In this document: positions 1 through 12,102 of the stretch, piece after piece
Position numbering within the stretch: the stretch's first letter is position 1
Layout of the letters: every line of letters begins with the position of its first letter
Assembly: GCA_000149265.1 (NCBI GenBank)
Contig: CH002898.1
Coordinates: 241,308 to 305,307 of the forward strand
DNA length: 64,000 nt
From: Ciona savignyi
Lineage: Eukaryota > Chordata > Ascidiacea > Phlebobranchia > Cionidae
Direction of reading: 5' to 3'
Translations under genes and position numbers: made by a program
Notes under the pieces: model-generated
The model's database searches: none
Told to the model about the DNA's origin: nothing
The model's input: only the letters and a program-made list of their open reading frames with translations

Positions 1-3000
1 TGTTATAAAGTCACTAATCCAATCCAAATAAATTAGTAATTTTACTGATTATTTTCATGTTAGGTGATAAGATAATCGTAACAGCTTTAAACAAAATGAG
101 TTGGATCACAAAAAAAATGACAGTGCATTTTTTAAACCTCCTACATTTAAATTGGGATAAACATGAGTATTCTATCATTTTAAACTCACTCAAATGCATT
201 GAGTCTTCCACTTTGATCGAGAGCATCCCATACATTGTCCATCCCGCCAACCAGATAAGTTGCTTTGATGAGAGCACCAAGAGACCCAGAGAGCATGATA
301 AGGGATTGGACGGCATCTGTCCACACCACAGCCTTCATCCCTCCCTGGTTGTTGGGGTTGAAATATTAGGCATTTTTGTCTTAAAATAGTAGTTTCTTAA
401 AGCATGAAAATACATTATTACCTCTCCATACCTACTCACCCATATATATATATATATATATATATATTTGAAAATGAAGATTGTTTCTAACCAGTAGATT
501 CCATACTTATCTTTATGCCCAGAAAAAGGAAAGCACAGCAAACATGCCATTGGGTTATTGGCTTTTTCACAGTGTTAAATGCAATGTAGAATATTGTTAC
601 ATATTTAATCACCAGTCAAATGACAGGCAGGCAACTACGAATAGGCTTTTCGGACAGATCTTTTAAACCCATATTATCTTTTTGGCTCATATTTCTTACA
701 TAGATTGTGCGTTTTTGTTGTTAACTAACTTTTTCATAATAATGTTGTTGTGTATAGTTTTTTATTATTTTATTATACATTAAATAATGTTGAATGGAAG
801 TGCAAACATCACTTACCAAAGCTGTATAGAAAACACACACCATACTGGTAAGAATAATTGTCCATTCCAAGCTGAGGGGAGAGACTGCATTTAATGCTAA
901 TCCGGGAATGTAAATTGTGTTTGCCATGTAGAATATCTGGAAATGAAATATGTTGGAAGTTTATATATCCAGGTGGAATTGGTTTACTAAGATTATTTTA
1001 ATAAGTTTGATATTTGATATATTCAACTAGCATTATTACCTTTGTCCCCCTAAATGGAAAAAAGCAAGGGTGATTATCACATAGCAATCCTTAGATCAAG
1101 TAACAACTAACGTCAGATAGGATACGATTCATACGTTTCTTTAGTTTTAGTACAACCAGATAATTCACTGGGTTTATGCGATGTCCACTAAGTGACTTAG
1201 CCAAGGACACAAGTTAATATTAAAGCATTCATAAAATTTATTTAAATCTATTAAATTAAGTCAAATTCTGCCAATTCTTTGTCCAACAATATAAAAATGA
1301 AATTTATTGGTAGAAATCCCATAAAACTTAATATCAACCCTGTATTAAAAATGCTTCGATTTTTACAATTATTGGTTTAATATTTATCATCTCAGAATAA
1401 AATCACTCATGGACTATAAACTCTTAATCAAATTATGTAAGAATCGCTATCATTTCAATTGATCAGTATATTAAACAGTCTCTTACCATTGTAACTATGG
1501 AGAGCATGGAGGCTATGATTCGGAGAGATCTATGAAATCGCCACTCCAAATACTAAAGTAGATGGATATCGTATAAAACAACAACATAAAAATAAGAATT
1601 CCTATTTTAAAACTATATTATATTCATAAAGCTTTTTTTTAAAGAGCCTTAAAATTAAATAAACTGCCTTCAATAATTACTACAGATTAAAACTTATAGG
1701 TTCTCTGGTAATTGTATGTGATCGTAAAATATCAATGAAATCAATTGACTTCATGATACAGAACAACCAAATTTGAGCAGCATCAGATAAGTGCCATGCA
1801 AGACAGAACCTGGTATAAGAATTTAACAATGGCACGTGTAAGAACCCTTCGTTAGGCACACCCTCTTTAAAAACAAAAATTCGTTTACAAAAATGTTGTT
1901 TACACAGTGTTTCCAACACTTTTTGAAATGCTGCATATGCCTTAGAGCTTAGACCATTGACATGCAAGATTCCTCACCAAAATTACATAAAGGACACAGC
2001 TGCATAGGTAAATGATCGAAGTAGTCAACAAATTTGGAATTTTTACCATTAAAAAGGAAGCGGATTATTTCTTTTTTACATCAGACAAACATTACGGGCA
2101 TTGCCATAAGTCAGTGGATTAACGAGTTGTACTTAATTTAAAGAAACATCTCAATCATATACAACACACAACAATAGCCCCATAACCTGACGATTATCTG
2201 TGTGGGAATGCTCCCTTAAGACAAGGTAAGATGACGATTGCCTGTAAGATAATGCACCTTATGTGGATAAATAGGATTATCCTATTCTTATGCAAAATAG
2301 GAAATCCTAGAGACTAAGCAACTTACCATATGTAGCGTTGTTCACAGGTTTTATTTATCCACATTGTTTCATAATTTGTTTATTAAATTAAATTTCTAGC
2401 AACAGCATGTAGGCCTAGTCCATATTTCAGTTTTAATAGAATGGAATAAGCCCCATTTATTTTGGTTTTAATGGGTGGGACACGGACAGTTGTCATTACA
2501 TGGAGTCACTACCCTTGACAATTACTGACGGCCTATTTTTGCAGATTTTTAAATTTTATTCACTTGCATCCATGATGTAAACAAATTCGAAAATGTTCTT
2601 TTGAATTCACCCATTAGAATCGCCCGTTTTAGCCCTGCTCGTGGGCAATTCCCACAGGGTAAATCCCCGAGAATAAGCTTGAAAGTTTAATACATATATT
2701 TAAATTTAAAAAAAATAATATACTGCTGGGGACAAAGTAATCCTGTCTAATGGATCGCTGTTAAGTCAAAAGATTAAATGCAGCCCTACCATAAAAATGG
2801 ATGTCAACTTGAGCCGGTGTATCAATGGGATGTAGTAGCACGTAGAAATCATGGTTGGAAACACGCTGGAAAAGCAGTACCAAAATATAATCGTTCCAAA
2901 TAAGTAGGTTTCAGTTGGAAACCCTATAATGGTGATCGCTGATATAAAGGAGGCTGACATTGAAAGTCCGAGAGGAATCTGTAAATTTAATAGTTTAATA

Positions 3001-3794
3001 ATTAACCACGGAGTAATACGCCTATTTTTTTTTGTGTATTAATGTGCGTAGCCTATTAGTTTTAGATTTATGTGTTTCTTATATAAAAATAAAGAAACTC
3101 ACCGACTAAATGTTTCAAGGTTAAGAAAGTAATTAAATTTAGTATATCGTTGCAGATTTAGTATATGAGATATAAACAGTTGTATGTATGACTTGCTATT
3201 GAATTGATATAATCATGCAGATTAAGCCGTGGCCCGTATCCACCAGCCCGCTTTGCAAGTATTTGTGAGGATCTAATTAAACTCTGGGCAGGACGGTCGG
3301 ACATTAGAAATGAACTTTTGTATCTTATAAAACTTGACACTAACGGGCGATATTTGCCTTCCTCCGAAGTAATAGTTTTGGATGTTTTTCTTCGATCGAT
3401 CTCTTATCGCGTAAAATACCCCGATTCCCATTGCAAATACAAGCATTCCTGGAAAAAGTTAACATTAAAATCGAAGTCTAAATATCCATCGTGCCAAAAA
3501 TGATGTTAAAATAGCCTGTTTTGTCCAAAATTGCAATAATTTTCACACAGATCAACCTTGAAAATCAAGTAGCCTAACGAGATCAGATATTATATTTGGC
3601 ACAAAATGTAATCAAACTATAATTCATTAATACTACCTAAATACCAGTTATATGACACCACATTACCAATTACGAAGATGTGCAAAAAATACTTTTGGTG
3701 TCGACCATCAACTGTTGTTATCCAACCAAACCCACTTACCGATAAACACCACAAAATCGACCACACCAAAGTAGTGGCTGCCATCCTCCATCAT
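1..3794 (-). CDS. SLC5-family sodium-coupled solute transporter (partial, continues past left edge)
   Basis: Membrane symporter of the sodium/solute (SSS, SLC5) family, nearest in my reading to the SLC5A5/6/8/12 branch (monocarboxylate, multivitamin, iodide). Six exons join in frame: 3740-3794, 3345-3448, 2790-2978, 1487-1552, 817-936, 190-344, about 229 residues. The start ATG at 3794 gives MMEDGSHYFGVVDFVVF. Family landmarks follow in order: a glycine-rich YYFGGRQISP segment, SASFISAITIIG with the GFPTETYLFGT stretch, the YLEWRFHRSLRI motif, IYIPGLALNAVSPLSL, then GGMKAVVWTDAVQS, a hallmark of this branch. Several segments are hydrophobic helices. All introns are GT-AG and phases agree. The last visible donor is at 189, so the C-terminal half lies outside the window. 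Substrate cannot be decided. Degraded SINE copies sit in the introns. Confidence 0.88.
441..468. repeat. (TA)n microsatellite
   Basis: Simple alternating AT tract in the intron between the fifth and sixth visible exons of the SLC5-type gene. Confidence 0.9.
1040..1215 (-). repeat. Degraded tRNA-derived SINE, tail-proximal part
   Basis: Reverse-strand fragment recognisable by the conserved body words of the window's SINE family: the 'cactgggtttatgcgatgtcc' region and 'cttagccaaggacacaa' next to it. Strongly diverged and lacking the tRNA-like head. It lies in an intron of the SLC5-type gene. Confidence 0.55.
1680..2090 (-). pseudogene. Possible LINE C-terminal remnant
   Basis: On the reverse strand, broken reading frames contain a stretch resembling the zinc-finger end of non-LTR retrotransposon ORF2: LPMQLCPLCNFGEESCMSM, with flanking residues typical of RT-associated tails. 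An open frame at 1680-1967 continues it in another phase. No intact frame remains. The segment lies inside an SLC5-gene intron and does not fit that gene. Weak call, based on motif flavour only. Confidence 0.3.
2095..2287 (+). repeat. Degraded tRNA-derived SINE body
   Basis: Forward-oriented fragment of the window's SINE family: 'ggattaacgagtt', 'atctcaatcatatacaacac' and the terminal 'cctgacgattatctgtgtg' blocks are recognisable, ending near a 'ggattatcctatt' tail. The head is missing. Intronic. Confidence 0.55.
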
Positions 3795-5653
3795 AGAATC
3801 AGAGCTTTGGAGACAATGCTATACTATCTGTGTCTGAAACATTTCATGGATAGAGGCTATTTTAATGTACTTTAAATTTTCCTATGTTATACTTGCTGTT
3901 ATACAGTTTTTCAGCGACCTTCACTTACTTATATATGTTGCGCTGTTTATATTTCTTAGCTTTTTATTGCATCCGTGACAAATGATAAGCTGTTGTCACA
4001 TTACTCGACCACTTAAAACTACTAATTATACTTTTCATTAAGTTTTCCCCCCATTGCGTGAATACAATATTGTTGCGTTTACAAATACAGATTTACTTGA
4101 ACAGGCATACAAAATATTATTATATTGCAGGCAACTCTTAATGCACTGTAACACAGAGTTGCTTATGTCGTGTTTTATGATCTTGTAGTTATAATAGTAA
4201 ATCAAACAATTGACAAATAATAAAACAGTCATCACTATAACGTTTAAGTTGCATCCGCACTTATTCTAAAAGCCTGTATAAACTTGAACGCAAGTGTACG
4301 CACAACTGCGCATACACTTTTGCTTACAAAAGCGGACCGCAGATAATGCCTATTTACTCTATATCCACCTTAACTCTTCAATGCAGGCTATACTCACTGC
4401 ATAACTAGTTGTTTCCACCTGGAAATAAAAAAGCTTGGCTTGCCGCCGTGTAATGTGGACGCAAACAAATGCCGTTTATTCCAACACTCCATTAAATCCT
4501 CGTAAAATTTTGATTCAGCTCGTTAAGTTTATTTTGCAATCGTAAGCAAAACGATTCAACGTTTACATTAAAGAATATATTATCCCATTTTTTGGCAAAC
4601 ATTGCGGTGCTCTTTGAAGCGATCATAATTTTCAGTGCCGTAAAGTCTGAAACTTGCAAATTACACTTCAAACGGTGGACAGAAACTAGGGAACACCAAC
4701 CACGTGTCATGCACCACCATTTGTAAAACACATATTGACTGTAACGATTATATAATTTACTATTGATTATGTTGGTTTTACGAGTTTAGTTGTGTTATAT
4801 ATGTGGTGATAATTATGTGCTCTGTTTGAATCTGAAGGGGACACATTTTTATTTTACTGTTTTTATTCTACATACCGCAAGTTATCACGGGAATCCATTA
4901 AAATATAAAATTCATAACTTACCATAGTACACTATTACCACGTATATAATTTAGCTAAAATTTTAAAAACATTATAAATCGATTTTAAATTTTAAGGCGA
5001 ACAAAAAAGATTTAAATATATATCTCACTCCCACCATAAACCATTTTCCAGAAACCCCCATCACTTAACCGACCTCAAACCATTGTTTAGTCTGCTTTAA
5101 CTCCCGGTAATCTTAGGAATAAAATACACTAATGACTTAAACTTGTTAGAATTGTTAGTTAAAATGTATTAGATATGCAGTGAAAAATTGTGAATAAATC
5201 ACGCCAGGGAAACCATCCACCAAGCCCAAGATTATTAGCACATCCAATATTTCTTGCATTTTAGACATTTTATTGTGTGTGTACAATTATTAAATAACAA
5301 TGAAAAAAAAATAATTAAATATCCCCGTAAAGCAGGCAATAGGCCTAATATAAAAAATAGTTTATTTGTTTTCATTGTCGTTAGTTAATATACTAATGTG
5401 AATACTTTGTTATAAAAACATAAGTGTCAAGTTTGGATTAGTAATTTGGAAACCTATTAGTTTCTTCTTCCAGAAACAAACGGTATACACTTTATTTATG
5501 ATATACCAAGGGTGATGAAGTAGCCGGAGAACCGGAATCAATTCCGATGAAGGGAATTTTGGTTTTATTACGTTTTTTTCTTTCCTTTTTTTGTTTTCTA
5601 CATCAATTTGGTGACAGGCATGTTCGTTCACCTGGTGTTTGGCATGACGGGTA
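3795..5653. other. Intergenic AT-rich stretch, no gene seen
   Basis: Lies upstream of the SLC5-type start codon and before a SINE. It should contain that gene's 5' UTR and promoter, but I see no element that I can place. Short open frames (for example 4038-4235 and 4492-4731, both reverse) show no family resemblance. A weak match to the 'cttgcagaaacaaac' tail repeat seen elsewhere occurs near 5431-5520. Confidence 0.5.
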
Positions 5654-5957
5654 ATAGGATAGGATAGGATAGAATATTCATGTTTATCCCCGTGAATGGG
5701 AAAACCAAGGGGGTTAACACACGGGCAATCGTCAGATCACCTCGCGCCCATCGTCGTGTTGCCGGAGCTATTGCAGTGTGTTGTATATGATAGACACGTT
5801 CCTTCAATTTGGTGGAACCCATTATTTCGCTGGGTTCAGGCAATGTCCGTAAAGTGCCTTGCCCAAGGACACAACCGACTAGCTAGCGACCAGTTTCGCA
5901 CCTGCAACCTTATGATTGAAAGGCGACGCACTTAACCGTTAGACCACCGGTCCGGAC
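5654..5957 (-). repeat. tRNA-derived SINE, nearly full length
   Basis: Reverse-oriented copy. Read on the minus strand it starts with a tRNA-like head at 5957 (box A-like 'tggtctaacggttaagtgcg', box B-like 'ggtgcgaaactgg'). The body then carries the 'ccttgggcaaggcacttta' motif, a second domain follows, and the copy ends in a pentanucleotide TATCC array at 5654-5675. It serves as a reference copy for the family in this window. Confidence 0.88.
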
Positions 5958-6621
5958 GAATTAGGACAAAAGTTTCAGGAATTCTAACTAGCATGCCTAT
6001 AGTTTGTCTCGACTTTTAAATTTGCCAAAAAAACATGGAAAATTTCCGCTATCGAAAAAAATGTAAAAAAGTTGCAAAAACGGTAAATTCCAAAAAATAA
6101 AATATGCTTAAGCATTAATAAATACAGTATTATTAAGCGGACGGAACAGCTAGAAACGCAAGTCTAAAATAACTGGATAGATAATTTAAATATAACGAAA
6201 TATATTACTTGTATGGATTGGATATGCAATGGCGGAATTTAATTACGCCGAAAATTCCCCCACAGACTCGAGAATATATACCCAAGAATATAAGCACGAC
6301 AGCCGTTTTTAATTTTTACCGCCAATTATTCTTTATCAGCCAATATTATGGGACTGGTGCGAATCATTTACTTAAAATATCAAAGAAAGGTGTAGTTGTA
6401 GATAAATACATTCAAATAGGAAAAAACAAATGTACTTTACAAAACCCGATTGTATTAGATAAGCAGTGACAAATTTGGGATAAATCACCTTTACTCCAAA
6501 AAGCAGTTGTTTTTTTGTTTTATTGTCGTATTTTTACAGAAATATTTTATTCAGAAAAATAAAACAGAAATATTTAATTCAGAAAAAAACAGAAATATTG
6601 TATTCAGAAAACATGGATATC
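5958..6621. other. Intergenic, no gene seen
   Basis: AT-rich sequence with an 86-codon open frame at 6209-6469 (forward) that resembles nothing I know. 'cagaaatatt' words recur at 6538-6610. No supported feature. Confidence 0.4.
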
Positions 6622-6835
6622 AAGTTGGCATTGAGAATTTGGGAACCCACTAATTTCTGCTTGCAGGAACAAACGTTTTCTATCACATATACCATTGTTG
6701 ATAAGTGGCCAAGGAGCACGATCGTTTCTGCGTGCAGAAAAATATAGCGTACACTTAACAGGGGGTAACAAATAATGGTGTTTAACACGCGGTTGACACC
6801 CTGTGGTTTGAACTCACTTTTTGGTTTAATGTCAT
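6622..6835. repeat. Dispersed repeat tail ('cttgcagaaacaaac' type)
   Basis: Shares ordered blocks with 15385-15545 and 30312-30475: a 'gggacccat'-like word, 'tgcttgcag(a/g)aacaaac', a middle 'aaatacaa/accattg' zone, and a closing 'ttaacacgcggttgacac'. More diverged than the other two. This suggests a dispersed element whose end is conserved. Confidence 0.5.
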
Positions 6836-6940
6836 CAAATAAAATGTTCGATCTGCGTAATCTGCATTTGTTGCTTTGATGTAAACAGTATAACACTGAT
6901 AAAAATTAATATAAAAAGAAGTAGTTTCCATAATAAAAAA

Positions 6941-9795
6941 TTACACTGGCATTTTTGCCTGCAGTTTCTGCAATGCTCTGATGGACTTTTGAACACTTTG
7001 TTCTTTTGTCAAAGATGAATCTTCAAAATCAACAGCTGCTTGTTGGCGTTCAACAGCTGCTTCCAAGAGGCGTTTTACTTCTCTTAGATCTGCCCCCGTT
7101 TCCAACAGTGTGGCAGCCAAATTATGAGTGGTTATTCCGTAGCCACTCATACGGTTTGCATTCTCCCCAAATGTGTCTTCAAGAACCCGTAGAGCACAGC
7201 GGTAAAATATGATTGTCTTCTCAGGATGATCATTGTACAGTGAACCCAAATACATGTAACCAGTCGCCAAGGCTTTTGCCTGGTCACCACATTTTGTCAT
7301 TTCATCAAGTTTGTCCAGATTGCGTTTTAGCATTTTCCTTACCAAATCCTTGCAGCCACTGCTACAGCAATTATCATCAGCCACTCTCTTCATATCTGTC
7401 ATGCAATTTGCCATGCCCCTTGTTGCGTTAATTAAGACAGAGGACTGTGAAAAAATAGTAGCAGATGCGGAAAATATTATAACTGACTTCGAAAAAGCTT
7501 TTTCTTTACGATAGCAACACCCAATAATACGTATTTTTTCTGCATATTGTATGTGATTATTTATAACAGTGGATTGTTTTTCAAGAAACTTTAAAGTTTC
7601 AGCCAAGGTACTATTGCTTTCGGTTTCTCTGTTGCAAGCTCGGAGGCATAGTGCAACTTTTAGAAGCAAAACTGCCCGGAATTGGTCGGTGGTTGATTTT
7701 AAAGAGGTCTGCAGAAAAGGTAGTGCATCTTTGTATTGTCCTCTTGCAAAAAGATCAGTCCCATTTTCTAAAACAACATTCATAATATTTATCAAACTCC
7801 TCCAATAGTGAACATGCTTCAGGTATGACGGATCTAAATGGGTTATGTCTATCCTGGCAAGTAGGGAAATCAACTTGAATTATTTATAGATAGTTATCAT
7901 GTGATAATCTACATGTTGAAGCATTATTTCATTTAACGCATCTTTTTTAGTATGCTGTATACAATTTATACATTGGTGTTAGGTACAAACAACTCTATAA
8001 CATGCCTAGCCCATGGTCACAAATGACTATGTAATGGCATGTTTCGATCTAACAACCAAGCCTGATCACTTAATAGGTAAGAGCATCGGCGGAATGCAGG
8101 CACCTGAAAGGTGGTGGGATTAAACAGCTGCTAAATAGATAGTTGTGTATCCTTAGCACTAAGAGGACATCACCTGAACCCAATAAATTAAGAAGTTATA
8201 CTTAACTATATACAACACACAAAAAATATGGTGTGCAGTAATCTGAACATTTCCGATGTAATAATTTTCCCTGCGATAGATTTGGTTTCCATGCTGATAA
8301 CAATAAAGGAAAATACTTTTATTTGGCGGCCCAATGGGTTACCAGTATAAGCTTACCAGTCTTATTATATTCTTACAATAAAAAAGATAGTTTTTGGTGT
8401 TAGGGTAAATTGATAATGTTGTACGTCATACTTTCCTGGGCAAACAGTTAAAAATATTAATTGATTAATACCAACAAAAGACACTCTGCTTTGCTTTAAA
8501 TACCCTATTAAAAGCTGTTTTCCAATCACCACAGTTATCTTAAATATAAAGATTTTTACCACTGTACCCAATAGTTACATACAGTATAATATAACCAAGT
8601 AAAACTACAAATTTCAAACCATCATTAAGAAAGTTTCTTATGTCATCGTCATCAAAATTTGTTGTTGTAGATTCTTTTTCAGTTACAGAAATATGGGATG
8701 CTGCCACTCCTAGAAAGGGAATTATCATAATAAACTTAAGAGAGCAAATCACAGCTACTTTGCACCACTTTAATTTAAACTGGGGACACAAGCCAACTGC
8801 TTGGAGGACAATCTAATGATTACATGTGTGATAAACATGGATAAACCTAAGTTAGTATAATGTAATTTGACTTTTTTATGATCCAATAAAATATCAATTA
8901 CCAGAGGAAATTTTTTCTGAATTATGTTCTTCTTCCTTCTTTCTATATTGTGGTGGAGATGAAACATATTCATTGGACGAGGGTCTGTAATACACAGTTG
9001 ATGTCTGGACTTGATATCTTTAATGTATTGTTGATGTTTACATCAGCAACGAATATAGGATTAGTATTAGTACCATATATATTACAAATCTTAGTTTGTA
9101 CTGATCACGGTATTTGTTGCTTTAAATTGTAAGGTAACAATTAAACTTTGGTTTAGTTAATTTAGTTTATTTTTTGCTCATTCTTTGCATTAACGAATAA
9201 TAGCACATTTATTTTAAGCTAAGGAAGCAGGATAAAATTGAAAAACAAGAGTTAACACATTATTAAATTGACTCTTTTAAGATGTTTTGGATAGAAGTAG
9301 AATCAGAGAATACTTCCCTGTCATAACATAAAAGGAGCCCATTATGTAACTGTACCTGTAAAGTTCGAATACCAGAGGACATGTTTTGTAAATATCAAAG
9401 TAATTATCAAACAATGAGGACAGATCATGCAAAGCTGTATTAAGCTTCCGGGTAGCAATTCCAGTCCTAACATCATCAATGAATCTTCCTTCTTGATCTA
9501 CAGTGAAGATTATTTGAGAAGGTCTGAGCTGTCGAAAATTGCTCACAGAAGTTTCAGGATATGTACGGAAGATGACATAACATAATGCTGCAGATATGCC
9601 GCCCTTTCGTACCACTGTAGCTAAGAAAATATCTGGGGTAGCTTTAAACAGTGCAGTTGATATGTCCTGGTCATCAGCTCTCCAAAACACTGTGCTTGAT
9701 ACTTTGCTTAGTTCTTCAGGCAGTTGCTGAAGGCCAGTCACTTCTATATCCATTAAGATGACATTTCCATATAGATCACAAGAAAATATAATATT
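6941..9795 (-). CDS. TPR-repeat protein, unidentified, N-terminus not resolved
   Basis: Four exons join in frame: 9356-9795, 8902-8984, 8568-8709 and 6941-7853 (stop TAA at 6941-6943), 525 residues. The last exon is one long frame of helical repeats with TPR character: LENGTDLFARGQYKDALPFL, then several A-x-x-Y-x-x-L-G-type helices, then GITTHNLAATLLETGADL near the end. The upstream exon reads like a mixed alpha/beta or propeller segment (IIFSCDLYGNVILMDIEV). An acidic, charged linker (KKEEEHNSEKISS, NFDDDDIRNF) precedes a hydrophobic stretch, FVVLLGYIILYVTIG, that could be a membrane helix just before the TPRs. The first exon must begin in phase 0, and I could not find its upstream partner. 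TPRs usually mediate protein-protein contacts; no specific family is claimed. A decayed SINE lies in the last intron. Confidence 0.75.
8060..8222 (+). repeat. Strongly decayed SINE
   Basis: Blocks such as 'ggacatcacctgaaccca', 'taagaagttatact' and 'atatacaacacac' follow the SINE family order, with a tRNA-like head before them ('taggtaagagcatcggc'). Many indels. It lies in the last intron of the TPR-protein gene. Confidence 0.4.
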
Positions 9796-10221
9796 CTATA
9801 GGTAAAAGAGTTACATATATAAATTAATGGTTGGTAACTGGCATGACAAATTATTTAGTTGTTTTTTTTTGGAAGTAGAGGTTTCAGTCACACCACATTT
9901 TGGTTGATTGTCCAACCCAAGAATTACCGAAAAAAACAAGCATGAGTGTGACAGTAACACACATTAGAACTGGTGTGATTGCAATACACATTTGTTTCTA
10001 AAAAAATGCTGGTTTACAGGTTGTTGACACTCGGTTTTGTCAAGAATGATTTCCCTTAAAAATCGTTCAACCTCACATACTGGAAAATAAGCTAAACAGC
10101 CTTAAAGTTCTATGCTGTACAACTAATAATTTCACCTGTTTTATAAATCTAATGCAACTATATAAATATAATATATAATATGGGATACGTTTCTTCAGTG
10201 TCAGAAGAACCATGTTTTTAC

Positions 10222-10349
10222 CTTTCACTTGTTTGCACAACGCCAATGCTCTTAACGATTGAACTAACTGGCCGAACGAATATACAACTATAATACCGGC
10301 AGCATTGTAAAAGATAATAGATGGTAAGATAATAAAATACAAATGGCAA
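10222..10349 (-). other. Candidate upstream exon of the TPR-protein gene
   Basis: Open stretch bounded by an acceptor-like CTTTTAG and a donor-like AAAG|GTAAAA, encoding a beta-rich segment (AAGIIVVYSFGQLVQSLR). It looks like a propeller strand and would suit the start of the 9356-9795 exon, but its end phase (1) does not match that exon's phase (0). It may be spliced to something else or be spurious. Confidence 0.25.
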
Positions 10350-10862
10350 CTAAAAGATGGTTTTATTTTTTAGTTCCGTTTGGAAGAAAATGTTGTATGG
10401 GATTTCCCTAAAACATTTTAGGGGAATTACCTTCGCGTTCTCTTTGAAACCAGTGGTGCCACTTTTGTGTTAGCGTAACGACATATAATAACGAAGCACC
10501 AAACTAGATAATTTTTTTGTGTGCCTTCCTGTTTTGCTGTAGCATCTTTCCAGTTTTTTGTTAATTGCGTTGATATATATATATATGACATGTATTTTCA
10601 AATTGTTGGTGGTAAACGCTGCAGCGAAAGAAACAAAAATAAAAATTGTATTGTATTAATTGTATTGTATATAATACTACATATATTATACATAAAAATA
10701 CAGGTGTTTGTTACATTTATCACAAACTTAAAAGCTAAGTTTGGTTAATGTTTTCAAATGTTGCTTTAAGTGCAGTATATTAATGTTCTTCCACGAGTGG
10801 GCGACCGGTTATGGCATTTGACGCTTTGACAGTATTGTTTCGTAATCCGTGTCTTACACAGC

Positions 10863-11615
10863 AACGTAATGAGCTGGATAAAGATGATTAGAAGAAAAGG
10901 TAAAATGACAACCAATGACCAACCACTCTGGCTAAACCAAAACATTCAGGTTAAACGAAAACCTGTACTTTTTACGAATTTGGCAAAGTCAGGGATCTGC
11001 GTATTCGAAGACATCCTTTCGGAAACCGGCCAAATTCACAGCTTCAAAAGTTTAATGCAAAGGTATCATCTTTCGGAAACGGCACCAGGCACCAATGGTT
11101 TGAAACAAAATCAACAAATAAAGACTTCTACAACGCAGCCCTCAAACATGCTGTGACGCCTCGAAAATACCAATTGCAATGGGAATTGGAGTGCAACTTT
11201 AAAGATGTTGACGGCTCTATCTGGAGTAATATATATATATCAATACTTTCAACTATATAAATTAAAGATAATTGATTCAAATAAATGTGAAATGTGCCTC
11301 ACTCAGCCGGAAACACTTACCCATCTATTTTGTACCTGTATACACACCGTCAAGTTTTGGAACGAAACCGAAAATTGGATTGCTGCTAATTTTAGAATAC
11401 CGCTTTCACTGAGCCGAAAATAACAGTAATCTGCTAAACTGCTTTATTTTATGTGCAAGATATATTATCTATCGTAGTAAAATCCAAGAAATAAGTCTTT
11501 TTGTAAATGCATTTATTGATTTTGTGGCAAATGTAAAACTTTCGGAAAAAATGGCCGCTATTAGAAACAACACCCTATGGAAACAATATTCAAAATGGTC
11601 TGGGCTCATGTGAAG
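10863..11615 (+). pseudogene. Decayed LINE (L1/Tx1-like) ORF2 C-terminal fragment
   Basis: Three successive pieces in shifted forward frames resemble the C-terminal end of a non-LTR retrotransposon ORF2. 10869-11150 contains PLWLNQNIQVKRKPVLF and a GICVFEDILSETGQIHSF segment. 11205-11420 contains the zinc-binding-like CEMCLTQPETLTHLFCTC and VKFWNETENWI. 11420-11612 contains ILCARYIIYRSKIQ and ends KWSGLM-stop. The order, and the C-x2-C...H-x4-C pattern followed by F/W-W, are typical of the RT-associated zinc finger of L1-like elements. Frameshifts show it is dead. It separates the TPR gene from the VSP gene. Confidence 0.72.
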
Positions 11616-11821
11616 TATTATGTACATATATTTTCCCTGCTGTTTTGTCATATCTGTACTTTGCCGCCGTTTTGTATAAGTCTAACACCCTTTGCAATTA
11701 AAAAAAAAGTATTGTTTCGTAATCGGTCCCCTCTAAACCATTGTCACATATTGTGCTTCTAAACGTAGGCATTTGTTACAATTATGATATACCGTAAAGT
11801 GTAAAGATTAAAACACTATCA

Positions 11822-12102
11822 GTCCGACCTGTTAACTTCGTTGATTAGTGCGACAGAAAGATTGCAGGTTCAAAACTTGTCGCTAGCTAGTCGGTTATTT
11901 CCTGGGATAAGGCACTTAACGGACATTGTCTAATACCCATTGGAATAATGGGTTTTACCAAATTCAAGGGACGTCTAAATTACACATAACACACCGCAAT
12001 AACTCCGTTTATTCGACGGTGGGGATAGTCTGACGATTGTCCGTGTGTTAACGCACCTTACGTTTTCCCATCAGCATGAATCTCCTAACCTCCTATCCTA
12101 TT
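11822..12102 (+). repeat. tRNA-derived SINE
   Basis: Forward copy: head with 'gattgcaggttcaaaac', body with 'gataaggcacttaacggac' and 'taatgggttttaccaaattc', second domain 'tctgacgattgtccgtgtg', and a 'cctatcctat' tail. Confidence 0.8.

Noticed and set aside
57..389. 110-codon forward open frame at the left edge
   Set aside because: Antisense to a certain SLC5-gene exon (190-344).
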